Shown here: positions 1 to 5,950 of the stretch, one piece after another
How positions within the stretch are numbered: position 1 is the first letter of the stretch
Layout: the number at the start of each line of letters is the position of its first letter
Source of the DNA: Candidatus Woesearchaeota archaeon
GTDB lineage: Archaea > Nanobdellota > Nanobdellia > Woesearchaeales > WALR01
DNA: 10,172 nt
Direction of reading: 5' to 3'
Assembly: GCA_015522765.1 (NCBI GenBank)
Contig: WALR01000111.1
Location: 1 to 10,172, forward strand
Notes under the pieces: generated by a model
The model's input: the letters and a program-made list of their open reading frames with translations, nothing else
Database searches by the model: none
What the model was told of the DNA's origin: nothing
Made by a program: the position numbers and the translations under genes

Positions 1-31
1 CTGCAGCAACAATAAACTGGAACGCTTTCAT
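1..31 (-). CDS. Start of a divergent gene running off the left edge (partial, unidentified)
   Basis: On the minus strand an ATG at 31-29 opens a frame that reads MKAFQFIVAA and leaves the window. The short basic start followed by hydrophobic residues would suit a membrane or signal segment, but ten residues are too few to identify a family. Support comes from its position. Competing upstream minus-strand ATGs (51-49 and 107-105) run into a TGA overlapping this start, and a TATA-like box lies about 40 bases upstream at 67-74. That would give a short leader with no Shine-Dalgarno, as is common for archaeal first genes. This is inference from context, and the call could be wrong. Confidence 0.35.
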   Translation of the reverse strand, partial: MKAFQFIVAA

Positions 32-66
32 GGTACGTTTAGAGCAGGCATAAACCAAAAACCAGA

Positions 67-74
67 ATTATAAA
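67..74 (-). promoter_or_regulatory. TATA-like box for the divergent minus-strand gene
   Basis: Read on the minus strand, the sequence is TTTATAAT in an otherwise mixed-composition region. Its centre lies about 40 bases upstream of the ATG at 31. With the usual archaeal spacing of about 25 bases, transcription would begin near 43-46 and give a leader of roughly a dozen bases. No clear BRE was identified. Confidence 0.35.
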
Positions 75-141
75 CATCCTTAACTGAACAGCCTCTTCTT
101 CTTAACATCCACAGGGTGAACGGTACGATGCTACCGCAAGA

Positions 142-150
142 TTTATAAAT
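142..150 (+). promoter_or_regulatory. TATA box of the L7Ae-S28e-L24e-NDK-EF2 operon
   Basis: TTTATAAAT is a near-ideal archaeal TATA box and is preceded by a purine-rich GCAAGA that could act as the TFB recognition element. Typical spacing puts the transcription start near 168-175, leaving a leader of about 95 nt before the L7Ae ATG at 266. A weaker AT-rich stretch, GTTAAATA at about 224-231, could serve as a second, closer promoter, but it matches the consensus less well. The inverted repeat GGTA/TACC at 122-135 sits just upstream. Confidence 0.6.
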
Positions 151-171
151 TGCCTGAGTTTCCGTCTATTA

Positions 172-207
172 ACCTGTGATTGATGAAGGCTATGGCCTGA
201 GAGAGGT
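172..207 (+). promoter_or_regulatory. Kink-turn / box C/D-like hairpin in the L7Ae mRNA leader
   Basis: The leader contains TTGATGA (180-186, close to box C RUGAUGA) and CTGA (197-200, exact box D). These flank a small stem GGC(188-190)/GCC(195-197) with loop UAUG and an added A187-U198 pair. Below this stem, G185-A200 and A186-G199 would form tandem sheared G-A pairs. A 3-nt bulge G182-A183-U184 follows, then U181-G201, U180-A202 and, past an internal loop, ACCU(172-175)/AGGU(204-207). That is the layout of a kink-turn, the RNA fold bound by L7Ae, and the next gene encodes L7Ae. Binding of L7Ae to its own mRNA leader has been reported in Sulfolobus, so feedback control is a reasonable inference. 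The lower stem is weak, and the fold was derived by eye. Confidence 0.45.
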
Positions 208-223
208 AGTAATTCTTGCCTCT
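202..223 (+). promoter_or_regulatory. Second leader hairpin, overlapping the kink-turn-like element
   Basis: AGAGGUA (202-208) can pair with UGCCUCU (217-223), giving seven pairs including one G-U, closed by an 8-nt loop. It shares bases 204-207 with the lower stem of the upstream kink-turn-like hairpin, so the full versions of the two cannot form together. The CCUCU arm (219-223) is also complementary to AGAGG at 251-255 within the Shine-Dalgarno region of the L7Ae gene. This gives a possible alternative-pairing switch. Only complementarity is visible, and function is inferred. Confidence 0.35.
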
Positions 224-265
224 GTTAAATAAGAAGAATTGATATTTACGAGAGGAGGTATTAAA

Positions 266-598
266 ATGGCTGAGAAAGAGAATGTGGACAAGGCCCTTGA
301 AGCAGTTGAGGTTGCCAAGGCTACAGGGAAGATAAGCAAGGGGGCAAATGAGGTTACTAAAATGATAGAGAGGGGGCAGGCTAAGCTGGTTATTTACGCT
401 GCGGATGTAAACCCGAAAGAGATAGTTATGCACCTCCCGCTTCTGTGCAAGGAGAAGGGGATTCCATGCGTTGAGGTGCCCAATAAAGAGGAGCTTGGAA
501 CCGCCGCCGGACTAGAGGTATCAACGAGTAGCATAGCAATCATTAAAGAAGGCGAAGCAAAGGGAATAATAAAAGAGATAGCGGCCGTATCAAAGTAG
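266..598 (+). CDS. rpl7ae: Ribosomal protein L7Ae (kink-turn RNA-binding protein)
   Basis: Archaeal L7Ae binds kink-turn RNAs. It is part of the 50S subunit and the core protein of box C/D and H/ACA guide RNPs and of RNase P. The 110-residue protein has the normal family length. The RNA-contact motif KGANEVTK lies at residues 25-32 (G26, N28, E29 and K32 are the usual contact residues). It continues with the family blocks [12 protein letters not shown] and [10 protein letters not shown], the latter corresponding to the second RNA-contact loop. The start at 266 is chosen over an upstream in-frame ATG at 239 because GAGGAGGT (252-259) is a strong ribosome binding site 6-7 nt before it, and because homologous L7Ae proteins begin near here. 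It is the first gene of the translation operon and is followed by S28e after 4 nt. The leader carries a likely L7Ae-binding fold, suggesting autoregulation. Confidence 0.97.
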   Translation: MAEKENVDKALEAVEVAKATGKISKGANEVTKMIERGQAKLVIYAADVNPKEIVMHLPLLCKEKGIPCVEVPNKEELGTAAGLEVSTSSIAIIKEGEAKGIIKEIAAVSK

Positions 599-602
599 TT
601 AA

Positions 603-905
603 ATGATTAAAATGGCATCTACCAATATAAATAAGGGAAAGAGAAAAACCCAGTCACAGGAGCAGACAAAGGGGAGAATAAACTTCTCCATCGCCTTTCC
701 TGCAAGGGTTGAAGAGATAATCGGGAGAACAGGTATGCGCGGAGAAGCGGCCCAGGTAAGGTGCAAGATACTTGAGGGCAGGGACGCCAACAAGCTCATA
801 AGAAGAAATGTTAAGGGCCCTGTCCAGATAGGCGACATACTCATGCTCAGAGAGACAGAGATTGAGGCAAAGGCTCTTAATAAGAGAGGAAGAGGCTTTA
901 TATAA
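603..905 (+). CDS. rps28e: Ribosomal protein S28e with an N-terminal extension
   Basis: S28e is a small OB-fold protein of the archaeal/eukaryotic 30S/40S platform, near the mRNA exit. The family core is clear: [20 protein letters not shown], then EGRD, RNVKGPV and the signature LMLRETE near the C-terminus. The usual archaeal protein is about 70 residues. This one is 100 (97 from the second ATG at 612), with about 28-30 extra hydrophilic, Lys/Gln-rich residues before the core. No internal ATG, GTG or TTG start was found near the core, so the extension seems real. Neither ATG 603 nor ATG 612 has a visible Shine-Dalgarno. The L7Ae stop is only 4 nt upstream of 603, so translation is probably coupled. 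The exact start is uncertain, the family is not. Confidence 0.95.
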   Translation: MIKMASTNINKGKRKTQSQEQTKGRINFSIAFPARVEEIIGRTGMRGEAAQVRCKILEGRDANKLIRRNVKGPVQIGDILMLRETEIEAKALNKRGRGFI

Positions 906-918
906 TTAGGTGATAATT

Positions 919-1095
919 GTGAAATGCAGCTTTTGCGGAAGGACAATCCCCCAGGGGACTGGCAAGATATATGTCAAGAAGGACGGAAAATTACTTTACT
1001 TCTGCTCCTCCAAATGCGAGAAGAACATGCTTAAGCTTAAGAGGAAACCGCAGAAGTATAAGTGGACCGCATCTTACAAAAGGGTTTCAAAGTAG
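919..1095 (+). CDS. rpl24e: Ribosomal protein L24e (zinc ribbon)
   Basis: L24e is a zinc-ribbon protein of the archaeal large subunit. The start MKCSFCGRTIPQGTG and the pair CxxC (CSFC) plus CxxxC (CSSKC) are the four zinc ligands and family signature. After these comes a basic tail ending KWTASYKRVSK. At 58 residues it has normal length for the archaeal form. The GTG at 919 is preferred over the in-frame GTG at 910. It gives the usual MKCSFCG amino terminus and is preceded by GGTGA (909-913) with 5-nt spacing. The 910 start would place that motif inside the gene. It lies 13 nt after S28e, and its TAG stop overlaps the NDK ribosome binding site. Confidence 0.96.
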   Translation: MKCSFCGRTIPQGTGKIYVKKDGKLLYFCSSKCEKNMLKLKRKPQKYKWTASYKRVSK

Positions 1096-1107
1096 GAGGC
1101 ATGAATA

Positions 1108-1587
1108 ATGATTGAGAAAACACTGATTGTTCTCAAACCTGATGCTGTGGAGAGACAGCTGTGCGGAGAGATAATCCAAAGGTTTGAGAGGGTAGGGCTC
1201 AAGATTGTCGGCCTTAAGATGATGTGGATAAATAAAAAACATGCAGAGAAACACTACGCAGCCCATTCCTCAAAGAGTTTTTTTAACGGCCTTGTTGATT
1301 TTATCACTTCTGGCCCTGTGATTGCCATGGTCGTCGAGGGGATACATGCTGTGAGCCTGGTGAGGAAACTCGTGGGCGACACCGAGCCGTTCTCAAGCGC
1401 CCCGGGAACGATAAGGGGGGATTACTCCCACCACAGTTACGAATACACTGATAATAAGCATATCGCTATAAAAAACCTTATACATGCATCAGGCTCAAAG
1501 GAAGAGGCTGAGAAGGAAATATCCTTGTGGTTCTCTCCTGATGAGCTGTTTGAGTATTCAACTGTTCATGAGAAGCATGTTTTCTAA
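1108..1587 (+). CDS. ndk: Nucleoside diphosphate kinase
   Basis: The enzyme transfers the gamma phosphate of ATP to nucleoside diphosphates through a phosphohistidine, keeping the GTP pool filled for translation and supplying other NTPs. The 159-residue protein shows the family order: LIVLKPDAV at residues 6-14, HYAAHSSKSFF, SGPVIAMVVEG, VRKLVGDTEP and APGTIRGDYS. The active-site segment is KNLIHASGS with the catalytic His at residue 126. The common bacterial form is RNxxHGSD, so the flanking residues differ here, but the histidine and surrounding scaffold are kept. AGGAGG (1094-1099), 8 nt upstream, fixes the ATG at 1108. The ATG at 1101 is out of frame and stops after four codons. NDK in this ribosomal cluster is a common archaeal arrangement. 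EF-2, a GTPase that consumes its product, follows 23 nt later. Confidence 0.96.
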   Translation: MIEKTLIVLKPDAVERQLCGEIIQRFERVGLKIVGLKMMWINKKHAEKHYAAHSSKSFFNGLVDFITSGPVIAMVVEGIHAVSLVRKLVGDTEPFSSAPGTIRGDYSHHSYEYTDNKHIAIKNLIHASGSKEEAEKEISLWFSPDELFEYSTVHEKHVF

Positions 1588-1610
1588 GAGGTTTATGGAG
1601 AGGGTTCAGA

Positions 1611-3788
1611 ATGGCAGAAAAGATGGTAGAGAGAGTAAAAAAAATTATGAAGGATGCAAGACATATCAGAAATATAGGGATAGCCGCGCACATCGACCAC
1701 GGAAAGACAACACTCTCTGATAACCTGCTTGCCGGTGCAGGCATGATGTCCGAGGAGCTTGCAGGCAAACAACTTGTGCTTGACTTTCATGAGGACGAAA
1801 AAGAGAGGGGGATAACAATAGATACCGCAGCGGTATCAATGGTCCACACAATTGAAAATAAAGAGTTCTTGATAAACCTCCTTGACACCCCGGGGCATGT
1901 TGATTTTGGCGGGGATGTCACGAGGGCGATGAGGGCTGTTGACGGCGTCATCGTTGTCACCTGTGCAGTCGAGGGGGTAATGCCCCAGACAGAGACGGTT
2001 CTGAGGCAGGCTCTCAGAGAGCGTGTTAAGCCGATTCTCTTTATTAACAAGGTTGACAGACTTATGAAAGAGCTTCAGCTTACACCTGAGAAGATGCAGG
2101 AGAGGTTTGTTAAGATCATAAATGATGTTAATAAACTCATAAAGTCAATTGCGCCAGATGAGTTCAAAGAGGAATGGCTCGTTAATGTTCAGGACGGCTC
2201 GGTCTGCTTCGGCTCAGCCTTCCATAACTGGGCGGTTTCCTTTCCCTTCATGATGGAGAGCAAGGTAAGCTTTAATGACATAATCTCCGCCTATGAATCC
2301 CAGTCCCTCGATGAGCTAAGGAAGAAAGCACCCCTCCACAGGATTCTTCTTGACATGGTTGTCAAGCATCTTCCCAATCCCATTGATGCCCAGAAGTACA
2401 GGGTTCCCAAATTATGGCACGGGGATATTGAGAGCAAGGAGGGGCAGGCACTGGTAAAATGCGATCCTAACGGCCCATTGTTCTTTGTTGTTACCAAAAT
2501 AGTCATAGACCCGCAGGCAGGGGAGGTTTCTGCCGGAAGACTCTTTAGCGGCACAATGAGTAAAGGCGAAGAGGTATATCTCGTTATGGGCAAGCAGAAG
2601 ATGAGGGTTCAGCAGGTGTATGTGTATAACGGCCCAAAAAGAGAGGTCGTGGATGAGGCGCCCGCCGGGAATATCATAGGCGTGTCAGGCATAAAGTCCT
2701 TTGCAGGGGAAACAATAACCACCTATCCCACCGAGCCATTTGAGAAGATAACCCACATATTCGAGCCGGTAGTTACAAAGGCCATAGAGGCGACAAAGCC
2801 AAGCGACCTGCCCAAACTCATAGATGTCCTTAAGAAGGTGGCCAAAGAGGATCCGACTGTTAAGATTGAGATAAACGAGGAGACAGGTGAGCATCTCATT
2901 AGCGGAATGGGCGAGCTTCACCTTGAGGTAATAGAAAACAGGATAAAAACAGAGAAGGGGGTGGATGTGAAGACCTCCTCTCCAATCGTTGTTTACAGGG
3001 AGACCATCACAAAGGAATCTCCTGAATATGAGGGGAAGAGCCCAAACAAGCACAACAAGTTTTACTTTAAGGTTGAACCACTGCCAAAGGCATTGTCTGA
3101 TGCGATTAAGATGGGCGAAATCCCCCAAATGAGAATAAAGAAGAAGGATTTGGTTCTTAGGGAGAATCTGGTTAAGTACGGTCTTGACAGGGCTGAGGCA
3201 GACAAGGTTAAGGACATATTTAACGGGAATATACTCGTGGATAAGACAAGGGGCATAGTTCACATTGGGGAGGTAATGGAAATGGTGCTTGACATGTTCG
3301 AGGATGTTATGAACCATGGCCCTGTCGCGAGAGAGCCCGTCTATAATGTTAAGGTAATGCTTATGGATACTAAACTGCATGAGGATGCCATCCACAGAGG
3401 GCCCTCCCAGGTTTATCCCGCTGTTAGGGAGGGGATAAGAGGGGCAATGAATCTTGCCAAGCCCCTTATTCTGGAGCCGGTCCAGACCCTGCAGTTTGAG
3501 ACTCCTGTGGCGTTTATGGGAGAGATATCAAAGATTATCTCCAATAAGCGCGGCCAGATGCTTAAGATGGAGCAGGAGGGCGACCAGGTAATCGTGCACG
3601 GCAAGATACCTGTATCCGAGACATTCGGGCTTGCCTCAGAGCTGAGGTCTGCCACGAATGGAAGGGGCACATTCTCGCTGGTTGACCAGAACTTTGAGAG
3701 GCTGCCGTCAGAGCTTCAGATAAAGGTTATAAGACAAATCAGGGAGAGGAAGGGGCTAAAGGTCAGTGAAGAGGAGAACAGCGAGTGA
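1611..3788 (+). CDS. fusA: Translation elongation factor EF-2
   Basis: EF-2 is the ribosome-dependent GTPase that drives translocation of tRNA and mRNA. The 725-residue protein has normal archaeal length and is intact. The G domain has the P-loop AHIDHGKT (26-33), switch I RGITI (66-70), DTPGH (92-96) and NKVD (146-149). Domain II and later blocks include SGMGELHLEV and EGKSPNKHN. Domain IV has LHEDAIHRGPSQ, where His595 corresponds to the residue modified to diphthamide. The C-terminus RQIRERKGL is typical. The start at 1611 has GGAGAGGG (1597-1604) 6 nt upstream. A second ATG at 1623 has no comparable site. It is the last gene of the operon, followed by a T-rich terminator. In many archaea EF-2 sits with S12/S7 and infB follows NDK, so this placement is notable. 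Confidence 0.98.
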   Translation: MAEKMVERVKKIMKDARHIRNIGIAAHIDHGKTTLSDNLLAGAGMMSEELAGKQLVLDFHEDEKERGITIDTAAVSMVHTIENKEFLINLLDTPGHVDFGGDVTRAMRAVDGVIVVTCAVEGVMPQTETVLRQALRERVKPILFINKVDRLMKELQLTPEKMQERFVKIINDVNKLIKSIAPDEFKEEWLVNVQDGSVCFGSAFHNWAVSFPFMMESKVSFNDIISAYESQSLDELRKKAPLHRILLDMVVKHLPNPIDAQKYRVPKLWHGDIESKEGQALVKCDPNGPLFFVVTKIVIDPQAGEVSAGRLFSGTMSKGEEVYLVMGKQKMRVQQVYVYNGPKREVVDEAPAGNIIGVSGIKSFAGETITTYPTEPFEKITHIFEPVVTKAIEATKPSDLPKLIDVLKKVAKEDPTVKIEINEETGEHLISGMGELHLEVIENRIKTEKGVDVKTSSPIVVYRETITKESPEYEGKSPNKHNKFYFKVEPLPKALSDAIKMGEIPQMRIKKKDLVLRENLVKYGLDRAEADKVKDIFNGNILVDKTRGIVHIGEVMEMVLDMFEDVMNHGPVAREPVYNVKVMLMDTKLHEDAIHRGPSQVYPAVREGIRGAMNLAKPLILEPVQTLQFETPVAFMGEISKIISNKRGQMLKMEQEGDQVIVHGKIPVSETFGLASELRSATNGRGTFSLVDQNFERLPSELQIKVIRQIRERKGLKVSEEENSE

Positions 3789-3832
3789 TTGGCTTTCTTC
3801 CCCTGCTTTCATTATAACGACTTATTTTCTCT

Positions 3833-3848
3833 CCTTTTTTTGCTTTTA
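3833..3848 (+). terminator. T-rich archaeal terminator after EF-2
   Basis: About 45 bases past the EF-2 stop is a pyrimidine tract with a run of seven T (3834-3840), then GC and four more T. A further T-rich CTTATTTTCTCTC sits just before it. No stable GC hairpin precedes the run, which fits intrinsic archaeal termination on oligo-T. A new promoter follows, so the boundary between the translation operon and the surface-protein operon lies here. Confidence 0.6.
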
Positions 3849-3890
3849 CTTTGATTAATTCTTCCAGCCATTATCCTGTAAAATGATAAA

Positions 3891-3898
3891 ATTTAAAA
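3891..3898 (+). promoter_or_regulatory. TATA box of the surface-protein operon
   Basis: ATTTAAAA preceded by an A-rich GATAAA resembles an archaeal BRE/TATA pair. The start of transcription would be near 3916-3922. That places it about 10 nt before a possible TTG at 3931, or about 50 nt before the TTG at 3973 that has a ribosome binding site. Confidence 0.5.
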
Positions 3899-3972
3899 GC
3901 ACACACTGTTTATGATGTAAGTATATTAAATTGCGTGTCAGGTGCATCAAGGTAAAAGAGGGGAATCAAAAG

Positions 3973-5916
3973 TTGGCCATAAAAATCTTTGACGGGAGGT
4001 ATAAGTCTTCTCAGGTCACAGTCTTCATTATCCTCGGGCTTGTTCTTGTCTTGTCCGCCGTCCTGTTCTTTGCCATAAAGAGCGGCTTAATTTACCATAA
4101 AGGCAGTGCAGGAGGAGACCAGCTTGCAAATCTCAAAAGGTATGTTGAGGGATGCACCTCATCGCTGTCTGATGACGCAGCATTCCTGCTTGAGATGCAG
4201 GGAGGCTACCTGAATCCTGATAACGAGCTGCCCTTCGTGAGGATTGACAATAAGAGCTATGTCAATAACAACTTTAAGGTTCCTCTGTGGTATTACAAGG
4301 GCCGTTCTTATGTGCCTTCTAAGAGCGAGCTTGAAGGCCGCATAGCCAGCTATGTGAGCAGCCATCTTGACTCATGTATTGCGAACTTCACCTCTTTTTC
4401 CAATTACAAGATAAAAGCAGCGCCTGAAACTGAAAGAAAGATAAAGGTGAGCATCAAGCCCTCAACCATAGAGGTGGATACAGAGTGGAAGCTTTCTGTA
4501 AGGAAGCCCTCTGATAGCAAGGAGAGGACAATCTCCCTTTTTCATTCCTCTGAGAAGAGCTCACTGGGAAAATTTTATGATTTGGCAACCAGCATATACA
4601 ACATAGAGAATAACAGGAACTTCCTCGAGGACTTCACAATACAGACAATATACTCTGATCCCTCCCTCCCTACAGAGGGAACAGAGATTAACTGCCTTCC
4701 CAAGTCATGGAAGATGTCATACATAAAAAAAGAGGTTGGCGCAGACATAGCCTCAAATATCATTTTCATACGCTTTAAGGGCACAGCAGATAAGCCTGTT
4801 GGCAAGCCCTACTTTGACAACCTATTCTCATTTAACCTCTCAGAGAGCTTCCCGGATATCCATGTTAACCCAATCTATCTGAAGGACACCCTCTCAGTGG
4901 ATGTTTCCCCCAGGCACGGGGACACTGTAAGGCCCATCCTCATAAAGCAGAATTTTATTATGAACACCTGCATAAAGATATACCATCACTTCTATGCCGT
5001 CCATTACACCGTGCTTTTCATGCTGACATCGAAGGAGGAGGCATTCTACTTCTCGATTCCGGTTATAGTAAACAGGAACCTCCCAGACAAGACTGATGCC
5101 TTTGCAAACCCATCCCTGCCAACGGTTCTTAACGACAGGTCCTTCTGCGGAAATTTTACGGATGAAACCGTGTTCAGTGTTGATGAGCTTACAGGAAAGC
5201 TCGTTGCCTATCCAAATACTCCTGTGAAGAACACAAAGTATCCCCTCAGCGTCGTTGTTATAGATAAGAGTAAAGGGGAGCCCATCATAGGCGCCAACAT
5301 AAGCTACAGGTGCGTAAGGTTTAAGTGCAGTATGGGGAGCACGGCAATCCCCCTTGTTCACGGCGTAGCTGGCGGCGGGGTGCCCCAGGTCAGGGCGATG
5401 TTCCCGAAATGCCTGAACGGACTTGTGACGGCAGAGAAGGAGGGCTATTTAACAAACTCTGCCAGAGAGTCAGTCTCCCCTAAAACAGCCAACGAGGAGG
5501 TTATCATCTACCTTACCCCGCTTAAACCGTTAAACTTTACGGTGAGGATTATCGAGCTCGGGGCAACGAGGAAGGTCAGGCCACTAAGGGAGAATGAGTT
5601 TGTATTCCTCACTTTCACCTTCCCCCAAAAAGAGCTCGACGAGATAAAGTATTTGTCAAATAAAAGCAGCGAGTCGGACACCACAATAACGCTGCCTGTG
5701 GATGATTACTCCTTCAATGTTTCCCTAATGCTTATTAACAAGGACAGCTACATAGGAGGGGGAGATTACACTGTTAATGTAAAGCAGAGAGAGGTGGAGC
5801 AGGCGAAGGGCATGGAGTTTTACGCAATCACCCCTGATTATGCGGCTACCCCTGAGAAGGCGTACACACTTGCCCAGAGCCATGAAAATGAGTATCCCCC
5901 AAAGTTTACCTGGTGA
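3973..5916 (+). CDS. Surface protein with pilin-like N-terminal membrane segment and C-terminal carboxypeptidase-regulatory-like domain
   Basis: No characterised function is recognised. The protein (647 aa) opens with a basic stretch, then SSQVTVF and about 20 hydrophobic residues (roughly 15-35), and no later membrane segment is evident. Basic residues, then Q, then a hydrophobic helix resemble archaeal class III (type IV pilin-like) signal peptides, so the body should lie outside the membrane. The middle (about 40-410) is mostly beta-like and unassigned. Residues about 423-515 look like a carboxypeptidase-regulatory-like sandwich with GEPIIGANISYRC and EKEGYLT, and cysteines at 447, 452 and 480. 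Several N-x-S/T sequons suggest glycosylation. No ATG start exists near the beginning. TTG 3973 has GAGGGG (3958-3963) 9 nt upstream. TTG 3931, which adds 14 residues, is the alternative. Its TGA lies just before the next secreted-protein gene, indicating an operon. Confidence 0.75.
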   Translation: MAIKIFDGRYKSSQVTVFIILGLVLVLSAVLFFAIKSGLIYHKGSAGGDQLANLKRYVEGCTSSLSDDAAFLLEMQGGYLNPDNELPFVRIDNKSYVNNNFKVPLWYYKGRSYVPSKSELEGRIASYVSSHLDSCIANFTSFSNYKIKAAPETERKIKVSIKPSTIEVDTEWKLSVRKPSDSKERTISLFHSSEKSSLGKFYDLATSIYNIENNRNFLEDFTIQTIYSDPSLPTEGTEINCLPKSWKMSYIKKEVGADIASNIIFIRFKGTADKPVGKPYFDNLFSFNLSESFPDIHVNPIYLKDTLSVDVSPRHGDTVRPILIKQNFIMNTCIKIYHHFYAVHYTVLFMLTSKEEAFYFSIPVIVNRNLPDKTDAFANPSLPTVLNDRSFCGNFTDETVFSVDELTGKLVAYPNTPVKNTKYPLSVVVIDKSKGEPIIGANISYRCVRFKCSMGSTAIPLVHGVAGGGVPQVRAMFPKCLNGLVTAEKEGYLTNSARESVSPKTANEEVIIYLTPLKPLNFTVRIIELGATRKVRPLRENEFVFLTFTFPQKELDEIKYLSNKSSESDTTITLPVDDYSFNVSLMLINKDSYIGGGDYTVNVKQREVEQAKGMEFYAITPDYAATPEKAYTLAQSHENEYPPKFTW

Positions 5917-5950
5917 GATAATGACTGCTTTAACAAGAACGGAGAGTGAA

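Noticed and set aside
180..225. A free-standing box C/D guide RNA (box C 180-186, box D' 197-200, then C' and D).
   Set aside because: The first half fits, but the would-be C' (GTAGTAA, 206-212) and D (CTGT, 222-225) match poorly. Its place inside the L7Ae leader favours a cis kink-turn. It remains a weak alternative.
1484..1720. A 78-codon plus-strand frame overlapping the NDK/EF-2 junction.
   Set aside because: It overlaps the ends of two clearly identified genes in another frame and has no family features.
2685..3395. A 236-codon open frame on the minus strand.
   Set aside because: It lies entirely inside the strongly conserved EF-2 gene, has no ribosome binding site or recognisable protein, and is explained by the codon use of EF-2.
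4894..5361. A 155-codon open frame on the minus strand.
   Set aside because: It is antisense within the surface-protein gene and its translation shows no family features or plausible start signal.
5840..5950. Extending the giant protein upstream to ATG 5840.
   Set aside because: It would overlap the previous gene by 77 nt and put about 37 basic, low-plausibility residues before the signal peptide. The ATGs at 5921 and 5951 are better placed.
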